Of a DNA stretch of 64,000 nucleotides, positions 1-9,319 are shown one piece after another; the first letter of the stretch is position 1; the number at the start of each line of letters is the position of its first letter. Below the pieces are notes generated by a model. The model was not told the DNA's origin. It worked only from the letters and a program-made list of their open reading frames with translations, and did not search any database. Origin of the DNA: a virus; the IMG/VR virus record IMGVR_UViG_3300009034_000001, positions 1-64,000 of that record. One strand, written 5' to 3'. A program made the translations under genes and the position numbers.

Positions 1-1861
<1,861 letters not shown>

Positions 1862-1865
<4 letters not shown>

Positions 1866-2008
1866 TTCGTTACCTCCTTTACAGGCTGCTTCCTTCTTAA
1901 TATAATTTGTGTCTTACTATTTTTACAATTTTGATTAACACATAATTTCTTGCCAAATTGAGGATGAAATTCAAGTGTGAAATTCTCACAAGATTTACAA
2001 TACTCCAT
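1862..2008 (-). CDS. 48-residue zinc-ribbon peptide
   Basis: A short gene found by reading the gap. Two Cys pairs, MEYCKSC and CVNQNC, give a zinc-ribbon pattern. It has a strong GGGAGGTG ribosome site 9 bases before ATG, and its stop overlaps the start of the next gene as ATGA. A longer ORF in another frame over the same bases lacks these signals and is taken as a shadow. Confidence 0.75.
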
Positions 2009-2054
2009 TTCAATAGCACCTCCCTTTCCCAATCATCGAATATCTCATTTATCT

Positions 2055-2417
2055 TTACTTGTAACATAGGTACAATATAGCTATAACAGCTGCACCATAC
2101 AGCATACAATGTATAACCCTTTGCAAGACAGGTCTAATATCTATGACTTGAGGCATACTACTATACCCATGTATCATAATACGCTCTTTCTTCATTAATC
2201 TATTAATCATTTCCCTCCATCCTAACTTTTTCTTTTTATCCATATCCCCTACCCTCACTTGTAAAATTTTGCAATCTATCCACGGAGGAAACACGTCACA
2301 GGATTCTATAATCCTTCTTGCTTGCAATGATTTGCCTAAGAAGTCTGTAGATTTATAGGTCACAACAATATATTTACCTAAATCAAAAGTACTGCCTTTT
2401 CCATAAGTCTTGCACAT
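2055..2417 (-). CDS. Hypothetical protein with C-terminal membrane helix
   Basis: 120 residues, not recognised. GGAGG lies 9 bases before ATG. The body is mixed alpha/beta in composition and the last 20 residues (around LYGAAVIAILYLCY) are hydrophobic, so a C-terminal anchor is likely. An internal Met59 preceded by GGGG could be a second start. Confidence 0.7.
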   Translation of the reverse strand: MCKTYGKGSTFDLGKYIVVTYKSTDFLGKSLQARRIIESCDVFPPWIDCKILQVRVGDMDKKKKLGWREMINRLMKKERIMIHGYSSMPQVIDIRPVLQRVIHCMLYGAAVIAILYLCYK

Positions 2418-2441
2418 TAATTATAACCTCCAACTCAATAA

Positions 2442-2504
2442 TTACTTATGCTTCCTTCTGCGGAGCCACTTTTTACGTTTACCCCTTGTCTTCCAAACTG
2501 GCAT
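2442..2504 (-). CDS. 20-residue basic peptide
   Basis: MPVWKTRGKRKKWLRRRKHK is half Lys/Arg. AGGTGA, overlapping the stop of the gene upstream, sits 4 bases before ATG. The next gene follows 24 bases later. Position and ribosome site suggest it is translated, and charge suggests nucleic-acid binding, but length leaves real doubt. Confidence 0.45.
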   Translation of the reverse strand: MPVWKTRGKRKKWLRRRKHK

Positions 2505-2512
2505 AATCTCAC

Positions 2513-3121
2513 CTAAATACGAAACATCCTTTTAGTTTTCTCATAGTGATTCCTATCGCAATCTTGCTGAATTTCCGCGGCCCACTCCATATAACGCATT
2601 ATATCCTCTCGCTCCCACTCGGAATATGATCTGCCCGAGTCGTCCTGTAAGGGAACAACCTTTTCAATTCTGTCTCTTGATATACGTGGTGGTTCTGATG
2701 GTCGGTGAACTCTACACCCAACAATCCTGTTCCTCATAATCCTCCACCACCTTTCCAACTCGTTGGATTCCTCATAATAATTCACATCACAATTCCACTG
2801 CATTTCTGCAGCGAGTATCATGTACTCCACCAAATCCTCTCGCTCCTGTTCAGAGTACACTCTACTCGAACAATCCTCAAACGGGATAGCGTTCTGCATC
2901 CTGTCCCTGGTCAAAACCGACGACTTCTCCGGAACGTTCTCCTTACATTGGGCGCAAATTTTATCTAACTCATCATCGAGATTGCATTCACAACAGCTCC
3001 AAACATCATCCAATTTTCTTTTTCCGTAATGGCCTTGGCCTTCCGGGAGAGGCCTTGCATGAGTTACAGGACATATTTCACAACCTTGCCTTTTAATTAT
3101 ATCATACCATGTTTCTCTCAT
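2513..3121 (-). CDS. Protein with internally duplicated ~55-residue unit
   Basis: 202 residues. The N-terminus carries Cys pairs (CEIC, CCEC, CAQC) typical of a zinc site. The rest is a tandem duplication: unit one starts near residue 70 (LTRDRMQN...YSEQEREDLVEYM), unit two near 147 (ISRDRIEK...YSEWEREDIMRYM). Both end in a D-x-N-x-YE pattern. Function unknown. Confidence 0.8.
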   Translation of the reverse strand: MRETWYDIIKRQGCEICPVTHARPLPEGQGHYGKRKLDDVWSCCECNLDDELDKICAQCKENVPEKSSVLTRDRMQNAIPFEDCSSRVYSEQEREDLVEYMILAAEMQWNCDVNYYEESNELERWWRIMRNRIVGCRVHRPSEPPRISRDRIEKVVPLQDDSGRSYSEWEREDIMRYMEWAAEIQQDCDRNHYEKTKRMFRI

Positions 3122-3152
3122 CTTGTTCTCCTTCTTACTAGGTATAACTCTC

Positions 3153-3335
3153 TTACTCTACCTCCTTCAGTGCGCCATTGCCAACGCAAACAATCTTCTC
3201 AATATGAATTATTCTAATCTTCTCCTCGCCGTAAACCTGAACTCCAATACTATCTTTATAAAATCTTATTGCTAGTCCACCTTTGCCATCTTTCAACAAG
3301 ACAGGCCCATTACTTTCTATTTCATCTACTTTCAT
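3153..3335 (-). CDS. 60-residue hypothetical protein
   Basis: Good AGGGGATAGC-ATG start region. Sequence is beta-rich (GPVLLKDGKGGLAIRFYKD) and may form a small barrel. No family recognised. Confidence 0.7.
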   Translation of the reverse strand: MKVDEIESNGPVLLKDGKGGLAIRFYKDSIGVQVYGEEKIRIIHIEKIVCVGNGALKEVE

Positions 3336-3346
3336 GCTATCCCCTT

Positions 3347-3522
3347 CTATTTATTGATATAGTTAATTTCTTCTAGTATCTCAATCTCTTCTAGCTTCTG
3401 TTCAACAAGCCAAATTACAAGTTCTTTCAAACTACAATATGATCTCGCTTACCTGACAAATCAATTGCTTGTTTGGCTCTCTTTAGCTCTTCTAAACGAT
3501 CTTTTATTTGCCATCTCTCCAT
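3347..3522 (-). pseudogene. Possible frameshifted small helical gene
   Basis: Two abutting ORFs: a 31-codon one from ATG at 3522 (MERWQIKDRLEELKRA...) stopping at 3427, and 27 codons from a TTG at 3430 (LKELVIWLVEQKLEEI...) to 3347 in another frame. Both are helical and charged and read like one ~60-residue protein broken by a one-base shift. The TTG overlaps the TGA, so re-initiation is an alternative. Confidence 0.4.
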
Positions 3523-3538
3523 CAGTTCAACAGCCCCA

Positions 3539-3802
3539 TTAATAAATTCTGCCTACAATTAGCTTATTCCACATAGCCCAAAACTTATCGCCAAATGACT
3601 TCTTTTTGGAATAGTACTGGCACTTTCCATCTCTATTATCTACCTCTGGGTCCAGCTGTCTGTACGTATTAGCAAATGAGTTATCAGGTACATGTAAGGA
3701 ACACCATTCTATTACATAGTAACCACAATCTTCACAATACTTCTTACCTGGTTTCTTTATCTTCGGTAAGTGTCTAGGTTCCCATGCGCTTCCTTTTGCC
3801 AT
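3539..3802 (-). CDS. Small zinc-binding protein
   Basis: 87 residues with CEDC at 23-26, a further Cys-x-x-His (WCSLH) and Cys at 61, consistent with one structural zinc. AGGAGGTGAATTAGA precedes ATG. Not recognised further. Confidence 0.75.
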   Translation of the reverse strand: MAKGSAWEPRHLPKIKKPGKKYCEDCGYYVIEWCSLHVPDNSFANTYRQLDPEVDNRDGKCQYYSKKKSFGDKFWAMWNKLIVGRIY

Positions 3803-3838
3803 TCTAATTCACCTCCTATTTTTCCAGATTTCAACACA

Positions 3839-3997
3839 TCAAATATGATAAGCAGGATATTCTCTCAAACTGCCATTATCAAACCAAACGAAGAGAGTTC
3901 CATAATCAAATGGCAGGGCTTTGATCCTAAAGTAATACTTTACTTTCTTCAATACAATAACCCTACCTACGTCTTTGGGTATTAGTATTAGTTCCAT
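3839..3997 (-). CDS. 52-residue hypothetical protein
   Basis: Found in the gap. ATG follows GAGGTAGAAAGGT. The sequence alternates hydrophobic and charged residues (MELILIPKDVGRVIVLKK) as in a small beta barrel. It lies 6 bases after its upstream neighbour. Confidence 0.6.
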   Translation of the reverse strand: MELILIPKDVGRVIVLKKVKYYFRIKALPFDYGTLFVWFDNGSLREYPAYHI

Positions 3998-4003
3998 ACC
4001 TTT

Positions 4004-4267
4004 CTACCTCTTTAGCCTTCTCCGTCTAAGAAAGGCTTTCTTTGCTTCTAGCTTCGTATCGCAAATTGGAGATAAGTGTCTCTCCGCCTCCTCGCCAATT
4101 TTTATATCAGGTTTTATACATAAAAGGTCACTACCTGGTCCAGTCCAGTAACCATACGCCCACTTGTATGGCAGCGGACCGCCTCCACATCTCCAAAAGA
4201 CTGGCTTTACTTGTAATCCCTTTTTAGCTAATTGTGTAAACATAGCCTTACCTGTACATCTTTTCAT
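4004..4267 (-). CDS. 87-residue hypothetical protein
   Basis: Starts at ATG 4267, with in-frame GTG 4273 and TTG 4279 as alternatives. None has a clear ribosome site, so translation may be coupled to the gene ending at 4286. Ends in a basic helix (KKAFLRRRRLKR). Confidence 0.6.
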   Translation of the reverse strand: MKRCTGKAMFTQLAKKGLQVKPVFWRCGGGPLPYKWAYGYWTGPGSDLLCIKPDIKIGEEAERHLSPICDTKLEAKKAFLRRRRLKR

Positions 4268-4285
4268 AACCACAGTCAAATGGCT

Positions 4286-4462
4286 CTACAATGGCTTTAC
4301 TTCATATGTTGTAAGTAAAAGTTCATCTTGTTCTGTAAGTCTATTAACATTGATATCGGTTGGATGCCACCTTGTCAGGTGTTCCGCATGTTGCTTCGTG
4401 CCAGCTTCCACTAAATAAACTTTACAAATAGTGATTATCTCTCGGACTTTAAATTTTGGCAT
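4286..4462 (-). CDS. 58-residue hypothetical protein
   Basis: Found in the gap: ATG 10 bases after GAGGT. It overlaps the end of the upstream gene by 14 bases. Sequence starts MPKFKVREIITICKVYLVEAG, resembling a short beta-hairpin protein. Not recognised. Confidence 0.65.
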   Translation of the reverse strand: MPKFKVREIITICKVYLVEAGTKQHAEHLTRWHPTDINVNRLTEQDELLLTTYEVKPL

Positions 4463-4595
4463 GATCTACCTCACTTTTTGTATATCCTTTTGTGCGCCCC
4501 TTCTTCTTAGTTGACTTCTCAAGGAGTTCACCTCTGTTCCACCAAAAGCCTCCTACAAAATATGTTCTCCAATAAGTTGGTTTCCGATTAATCAT
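4449..4595 (-). CDS. 48-residue basic protein
   Basis: Found in the gap. AAGGAGGTG is present but 13 bases before the ATG. Trp/Tyr-rich N-terminus (PTYWRTYFVGGFWWN) and a Lys/Arg-rich tail. Not recognised. Confidence 0.55.
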   Translation of the reverse strand: MINRKPTYWRTYFVGGFWWNRGELLEKSTKKKGRTKGYTKSEVDHAKI

Positions 4596-4615
4596 CTCTT
4601 TACTTTTCACCTCCT

Positions 4616-4948
4616 TTAATCAACGGTAAACAATAGAACCGTTACATGTTCCACATCATTAAAATCTGGATACGCCCTTTTCATAGCGTGTAACAATCCC
4701 TTCATATTGCGGCAGGCTCGGTCATGCTCAACCGCTAGCCACTCAGAAGGAATAAGTATAAATGGTATAAGAGCTAAACCTACAACTTGCCCGGTTGCAA
4801 TTCTATATGAGGGATGATCCTCATAGCCAGTTTTAAATATTTCTAATGTGTCATTAAGTCTAGCTTGTTTAAACCATTTATCCCCTCTCCTGACCGTCAT
4901 ATTTAGTCCTTCTCGCAACTCTGGGTTTATAAATAAAAGTTTCATCAT
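4616..4948 (-). CDS. ASCH/PUA-like fold protein
   Basis: 110 residues. The pattern MTVRRGDKWFKQ...GQVVGLALIPF...EHDRACRNMKGLLHAMKRAYP...VTVLLF resembles small phage ASCH-type proteins (PUA-like fold, thought to bind RNA or modified bases). GGGAGG precedes ATG. The fold call comes from recalled family patterns, so the specific role is unknown. Confidence 0.6.
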   Translation of the reverse strand: MMKLLFINPELREGLNMTVRRGDKWFKQARLNDTLEIFKTGYEDHPSYRIATGQVVGLALIPFILIPSEWLAVEHDRACRNMKGLLHAMKRAYPDFNDVEHVTVLLFTVD

Positions 4949-4981
4949 AAGCCTCCCATATTGTTTTTTTAAACTATCTCC

Positions 4982-5278
4982 CTATATCCATTCCTCTCCT
5001 CGATCTTCAAACTCCTTCTTACATTCTTGATAGCGTTTTAAACCCATTTCTTCAAGTTTGAAATAATCAAGTTTTAGATCTCTTGAAAGTCTATAACTTT
5101 GATGAATAATATCAGCTAATTCAGTTTCAATAAACTCTAAAGAAGCATCCAGCCTATCCGTTTGACGAATATATTGAGTAATAGCTCCTGCAAGATTGCC
5201 AAACTGTCTGGCCATTAAAGCAATTCTTAATAGAAGTTTTCTCTCGTCAATAATATTATTCACTTCCTTTATCTTCAA
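4982..5278 (-). CDS. MazG-like helical protein (possible NTP pyrophosphatase)
   Basis: 98 residues, all helical. The segment ETELADIIHQSYRLSRDL followed by KRYQECKKEFEDRG has the spacing of MazG-type nucleotide pyrophosphatases, which hydrolyse NTPs or dNTPs. Only part of the usual E-x-x-E...E-x-x-D metal site is visible. The start is a TTG at 5278 or a GTG at 5263; it overlaps the upstream gene. Confidence 0.45.
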   Translation of the reverse strand: MKIKEVNNIIDERKLLLRIALMARQFGNLAGAITQYIRQTDRLDASLEFIETELADIIHQSYRLSRDLKLDYFKLEEMGLKRYQECKKEFEDRGEEWI

Positions 5279-5669
5279 TGACTATTTTCTTCACATCCCA
5301 AAAAGAAGTCAACCTTCCTAAATGAATCCACATTGGATCACATTCACACTTCTGGCAACCTTTTGGTTTTGGAATATGAACAATTCCCGACGTGAAGATT
5401 TCCTCAGAATCATAGCCTGGTAACGTAAGGACATAACCAATATCACAATCCAGGTTCTCGTCAAAATCAGGGTCTTCCCATTCATACGTCCAAAAGATTT
5501 TAACTCTGGAACCAGGACCTACCTTTTCAGCGTCACATTCTGTTTTTGACCAATCTTCTTCAAAATCAACGGTATACTCTCGCCTAACTATTATGCCACA
5601 AGAAAACAAGACATCCTCTATGAGTTCCTTCATGTCTTTATTGTTACAAAAATTTGCAACCGGTTTCAT
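5256..5669 (-). CDS. 137-residue hypothetical protein
   Basis: GGAGG precedes ATG. Acidic, with a central beta-rich part and Cys pair CQKCEC near residue 110. No family recognised. Overlaps the MazG-like gene, suggesting one operon. Confidence 0.7.
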   Translation of the reverse strand: MKPVANFCNNKDMKELIEDVLFSCGIIVRREYTVDFEEDWSKTECDAEKVGPGSRVKIFWTYEWEDPDFDENLDCDIGYVLTLPGYDSEEIFTSGIVHIPKPKGCQKCECDPMWIHLGRLTSFWDVKKIVIEDKGSE

Positions 5670-5712
5670 GACTTAGATTCCTCCTCTTCTGTCTAACATC
5701 ATCAAGTATAAT

Positions 5713-5904
5713 CTATCTCACCCGACTCTTCCTAGAGATGTGGATTTCCTTTAATCGATCATATAGTAATTCTAAACTGACTTTAGTATCAGAATCTTCC
5801 AATGTAGTCCAACCACGCACAGAATCTGCCCGATACAAAGCCAGGTGTGCCACTATACCTATGTAAAGAATTACCGCTACTCCTAAAATCCAAAGTTCAA
5901 ACAT
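5713..5904 (-). CDS. Single-pass membrane protein
   Basis: 63 residues. Residues 3-24 form a membrane helix (LWILGVAVILYIGIVAHLAL), followed by a soluble charged tail. AGGAG precedes ATG. Could be an inner-membrane or lysis accessory; nothing decides. Confidence 0.65.
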   Translation of the reverse strand: MFELWILGVAVILYIGIVAHLALYRADSVRGWTTLEDSDTKVSLELLYDRLKEIHISRKSRVR

Positions 5905-5924
5905 AAACTCTCCTTTATGGATTT

Positions 5925-6068
5925 TTAATTTATTTTTCGTATTATTCGTATTATTCGTATTATCTTTTCTACAGTCAAAATAATAGCGCCGGCAACAGCA
6001 AAGGCAAATTTTTCATACCACGTCCATTCCGCATAGTCCTTGAGCACTCTACGGGCTTCATTTTTCAT
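5925..6068 (-). CDS. 47-residue membrane peptide with Ile-Ile-Arg repeats
   Basis: Found in the gap: GGAGGTATT-ATG. One membrane helix around residues 19-33 (YEKFAFAVAGAIILTV) is followed by a tail made of three Ile-Ile-Arg units, encoded by a 9-base tandem repeat at 5938-5962. Not recognised. Confidence 0.6.
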   Translation of the reverse strand: MKNEARRVLKDYAEWTWYEKFAFAVAGAIILTVEKIIRIIRIIRKIN

Positions 6069-6108
6069 AATACCTCCTTCAAGGATAGTTCTAAACTATC
6101 ACTTTTAT

Positions 6109-6300
6109 TTAATCTAATGCCCAGTCGTTTTCTAACTCTGCTTTAGTAAGCACAAATCCTTTACGCGACACTTGTATAAGGATCTTGTCATTATGATAAA
6201 TCCTTAATATACTTCCAAACTGACTTCCATACTTTGCTACATGCCATTCTAACGCACGTGGACTGGTCTCTTTACATTTTATATGACATCCTTCCCACAT
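6109..6300 (-). CDS. 63-residue hypothetical protein
   Basis: Starts MWEGCHIKCKE, ends with an acidic helix. Compact, probably alpha/beta. No family recognised. Confidence 0.6.
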   Translation of the reverse strand: MWEGCHIKCKETSPRALEWHVAKYGSQFGSILRIYHNDKILIQVSRKGFVLTKAELENDWALD

Positions 6301-6327
6301 TTAGCTTGGCTCCTTTCTATGTTCATT

Positions 6328-6573
6328 CTAGCTTCCATCTGGACTAACTGAAGATCGTCGAAGTAGAAACTTCGGACATTCCCAAACAGGTAATGTTAAA
6401 TCCTCTGCAAGACAAACAGCATAAACCAAATTGGCAATGCGGCACTTCTTTTCTGGAACATCGTTTGGATCAAACCTAGCACAGCTATAGCATAAACAAT
6501 GGGTTCTATGTTTGCCTTTGAGTTCCGTTCTTACCCAAACCTTCTTTCTGTGGTGTTCATACTCTTCAAACAT
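6328..6573 (-). CDS. Conserved phage-type Cys-rich protein
   Basis: 81 residues with HCLCYSC, CRIA, CLAED and WECP, a pattern I know from small uncharacterised phage and metagenome proteins (KGKHR..CLCY.C...WECP). Six Cys suggest zinc binding. AGGTAATT precedes ATG. Function unknown. Confidence 0.7.
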   Translation of the reverse strand: MFEEYEHHRKKVWVRTELKGKHRTHCLCYSCARFDPNDVPEKKCRIANLVYAVCLAEDLTLPVWECPKFLLRRSSVSPDGS

Positions 6574-6582
6574 AATTACCTC

Positions 6583-7317
6583 CTATTTAGACTTTTTTTT
6601 CAAAAACATTTCCAGAGCAGCTTGTTTAATACATTTGGTATATCTCGACCACATACCTTCTTTCTTACAATAACTTCGTACTTTCTTGATGTTGTCATCC
6701 TTTACTAAATGATGCTCACATCCTATGCACTTCTTAATAATCCTTTTGTGTCGCCTAAGACTGGATTCCTTGCACATATTAACAAAGTTTTTGAATATTA
6801 CCGAGCCGCATTTACTAAGTTCCGGATGAAACTGAACACCATATATGGGTAATGTTTCATGTTTTATGCCGGCAATTTGGCAACGATGTGTCTTGGCTAT
6901 AATCATGAAACGTTTAGGCTTCGTCAAAATACTATCTCTATGAAACATCCATACCACTTCGGTCTTATTCAGTTCTTTAAAGAGTGGAACGTGTACTATC
7001 ATGGATACATCAACATAGCCATACTCAGCCCTTATTCCAACATGGCTGTGATGCATAACTGCAACCAATTGAGCACCTAAACAAATACCCAATACCGGAA
7101 CATTTAATTTAAAAATTTTATGGTCAATCAAATGAGGTTGAACACTTGGAATATCACCAAGACTACCGGACAGGATGAGTCCTGCAACGTGATGTGTATT
7201 TGACAAAGGTGCAACTGGGTCAACAATCATAGGTTTTCCGCCTGCATGAAAAACTCGTTCTGCTACTAATTGTGCATAAACATTTGCAAAGTTTAAGACC
7301 AAAATATGTTTCTGCAT
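6583..7317 (-). CDS. Class I glutamine amidotransferase with Cys/His tail
   Basis: 244 residues. The first ~190 are a GuaA-type glutaminase domain that releases ammonia from glutamine: nucleophile Cys79 in GICLGAQL, and His164 and Glu166 in VQFHPEL complete the triad. The ATP-pyrophosphatase half of GMP synthase is absent, so it must feed a separate synthetase. The last ~55 residues are basic with four Cys and two His (CIGCEHH...C...C), possibly a zinc site. It begins 13 bases after the MttB-like gene, implying joint function. Which molecule receives the nitrogen cannot be seen. Confidence 0.88.
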   Translation of the reverse strand: MQKHILVLNFANVYAQLVAERVFHAGGKPMIVDPVAPLSNTHHVAGLILSGSLGDIPSVQPHLIDHKIFKLNVPVLGICLGAQLVAVMHHSHVGIRAEYGYVDVSMIVHVPLFKELNKTEVVWMFHRDSILTKPKRFMIIAKTHRCQIAGIKHETLPIYGVQFHPELSKCGSVIFKNFVNMCKESSLRRHKRIIKKCIGCEHHLVKDDNIKKVRSYCKKEGMWSRYTKCIKQAALEMFLKKKSK

Positions 7318-7330
7318 ACTAGGCCACCAA

Positions 7331-8515
7331 TTAAGACCAATCCCAACACATTATATTTTGAGTAGTATGGTAGTCTTCCATATAATTTGGATCACTGCCT
7401 TTCCTAATAATTACATCACATGCTTGTTTATCTTCGGGTATTACAATCTCCCCTTCCTCTTTACCAAGTTTGTTCCTTTCCGCTTCGACATCTAAAACCA
7501 ACTTTTGAAACGAAAAGAAATTTGTGTTGTGTGTAGTACCAAAAGCGTGTCGCATCATATGGAATCCAACATGTCGCAAGAAAGCCCTACACTTTATTCC
7601 CTCTTCAAGTGATTCGGAATTTAAGTATGGCTGATGAGTACTACCTGCAGACTGCATAGCTGGAAGTTTGGTTACCTCCATATTTAGATGTGCCATCGCT
7701 GCATTCATCATTGCGTGCTGTATTGATCCAAACATCATATAATAATTCTTCGTGGGACAAGGAAAACCATAGTGAATACAAGTTACCTCCGGGCAGACCG
7801 TCTGAGCGACAACAATCATAAACAAGACTTCGGCATGGCAAAGAGTGAGAAGGCCCTCTGGCGTCTGCGGTGCGTTTGTCCCAGACATAGGCATAGTACT
7901 TAAACCCAGGTTAGCACCTAATCTTGCACTCCTAACAATGCCGCCCATCTTTTCTGGGATTTCAGTCAGCGGTGACTCAACGCCACAAAAGATATGAACC
8001 CAATCCGGACTAACAAATTGACTTACCTCTTTATCACCCATCTCTGCCATCGAAATACCTTTCAGGAAGTCATTTGGCAGGTTATCATGCATTATTCGAG
8101 CCATTCTATACAGGTTACCATTTGGCACTCCAATTGGGGTATGGCTAAATTTAATTACATCGGTATTATTAGCAATATAATCTACCGCCCATTTTAGATC
8201 TGTATAAGTCGCTGGACGAACTTCCTGATTTATAAAATAACCTTCTTCATGTATAGCAGGCTTCTCTTCAATCAATTGTAATCGACCACCAAGCCCAAAG
8301 GAGTTTCTGCCCGGATCAACTTTCAGTTTCTTTGGCGCTCGGTCTATACATTCCTGCGTATAATCTTTCAGTATATGGATGTGCCCCGTTTTCTCATCGT
8401 AGCCGGCCATACCAGTACCTTCTAAGATAGTTCTAATGTCCTTTGAGAACAGTTTGAAGCCTGCCTCTTCAAGGACTTTCTTTGCGTTACTGTGAATCCT
8501 TTCGTACGTTTGCAC
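7331..8515 (-). CDS. MttB-family (trimethylamine methyltransferase-like) protein
   Basis: 394 residues starting at GTG with GGAG ~10 bases upstream. MttB-family enzymes move a methyl group from a quaternary or tertiary amine to a corrinoid protein. The family is recognised from MPMSGTNAPQTPEGLLTLCHAEVL at about 208-231 and the following beta-strand pattern. It is shorter than typical members (about 480), mainly at the N-terminus, and has no in-frame TAG, so it is a non-pyrrolysine type. No corrinoid-binding protein or reactivase is in the window. It is coupled to the amidotransferase downstream. Substrate unknown; loss of catalysis is possible. Confidence 0.82.
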   Translation of the reverse strand: MQTYERIHSNAKKVLEEAGFKLFSKDIRTILEGTGMAGYDEKTGHIHILKDYTQECIDRAPKKLKVDPGRNSFGLGGRLQLIEEKPAIHEEGYFINQEVRPATYTDLKWAVDYIANNTDVIKFSHTPIGVPNGNLYRMARIMHDNLPNDFLKGISMAEMGDKEVSQFVSPDWVHIFCGVESPLTEIPEKMGGIVRSARLGANLGLSTMPMSGTNAPQTPEGLLTLCHAEVLFMIVVAQTVCPEVTCIHYGFPCPTKNYYMMFGSIQHAMMNAAMAHLNMEVTKLPAMQSAGSTHQPYLNSESLEEGIKCRAFLRHVGFHMMRHAFGTTHNTNFFSFQKLVLDVEAERNKLGKEEGEIVIPEDKQACDVIIRKGSDPNYMEDYHTTQNIMCWDWS

Positions 8516-8519
8516 TTGG

Positions 8520-8672
8520 CTACTCCGCTAACGACTTACAAAGTGTTACGAACTCCTGTTTCGTCTTTACCTTCTTAACAACCTCTTCTAACCTGTCACC
8601 AACCCAAGCTTGTAGATAAGCCTTGTGTTTTACAAGTTCTTTTATTTGTTTTGTGTCACAATGCTTTTCCAT
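8520..8672 (-). CDS. 50-residue helical protein
   Basis: The ATG at 8672 is chosen because GGAGGGAAAAG lies directly upstream; a longer reading to 8708 has no such site. Lys/Glu-rich, helical. It ends 5 bases before the GTG of the MttB-like gene, so the two are probably coupled. Confidence 0.65.
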   Translation of the reverse strand: MEKHCDTKQIKELVKHKAYLQAWVGDRLEEVVKKVKTKQEFVTLCKSLAE

Positions 8673-9009
8673 CTTTTCCCTCCATAAAGTTTTTAATTTC
8701 TTTAGCAATAATGTTAGCCTCTTCGTATGCCTGTTCGCCTTTTGATCGGCTTTTCAAAAGAAACTTCACTGGTGACATAGCACAATCCGTCAACACAAGA
8801 ACATCCCAGGTGAACCCAACATGGCAGGCATCACAATAATAAAGTAAAATGGGTAGATTATTAAGAAGATGAACATCCGCCCGAAAATAAATCGTAAAAG
8901 GTTTTACCCCATGGCCACGACAACTATTTTCTGTCTTTAGACCCGGGATTTCATTTATAGCATCACACAACCGGATACATTCGTTTTCCATATTATCATC
9001 ATAATCCAT
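8656..9009 (-). CDS. SCRGHG-family protein
   Basis: 117 residues. Motif ENSCRGHGVKPF near residue 29 places it with the adjacent 97-residue gene (SCCGHG) and the gene at 15510-15827 (SCCGHF). This is a phage family I recognise by motif only. The Cys/His cluster suggests a metal or catalytic site. Overlaps its paralogue by 11 bases. Confidence 0.7.
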   Translation of the reverse strand: MDYDDNMENECIRLCDAINEIPGLKTENSCRGHGVKPFTIYFRADVHLLNNLPILLYYCDACHVGFTWDVLVLTDCAMSPVKFLLKSRSKGEQAYEEANIIAKEIKNFMEGKDGKAL

Positions 9010-9292
9010 ACAGAAAGAACCACCCCTGTCCTTTAACGGAGTTAATCATTTTATCAACTACCTTATCAACCTTTCTTGCAACCTTATAATCAGGACAAAT
9101 TATAAGCTCCCTCCCATCCTCAAGTACGATATTTCCAGGACGTTTCCCATGGCCACAGCATGAAGCAACCGTCTTAATGCCTTTCCGATTCAAAGCTAAT
9201 ACCAATTCCGAAATACATCGATCCACATTATATAGCTTGCCTGACGAACTTACTAATACAGTATCTCCCCATTTACACATTTCCGTAAACAC
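8999..9292 (-). CDS. SCCGHG-family protein
   Basis: 97 residues. N-terminal VDRCISELVLALNRKGIKTVASCCGHGKRPG is followed by a beta hairpin (GNIVLEDGRELII) shared with the 15.5-kb paralogue. Function unknown. The arrangement suggests an old tandem duplication with the gene just downstream. Confidence 0.75.
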   Translation of the reverse strand: MFTEMCKWGDTVLVSSSGKLYNVDRCISELVLALNRKGIKTVASCCGHGKRPGNIVLEDGRELIICPDYKVARKVDKVVDKMINSVKGQGWFFLYGL

Positions 9293-9319
9293 CTGCCTCC
9301 TTTTAACTGGAACAAAGTT

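Noticed and set aside
1897-2109. 70-codon minus ORF
   Set aside because: Overlaps two better genes and lacks a ribosome site; the 48-codon zinc-ribbon gene in another frame has both ribosome site and coupling.
7331-8515. Pyrrolysine-type MttB with in-frame amber
   Set aside because: The frame has no TAG within it and standard stops bound it; no pyrrolysine synthesis genes were seen.
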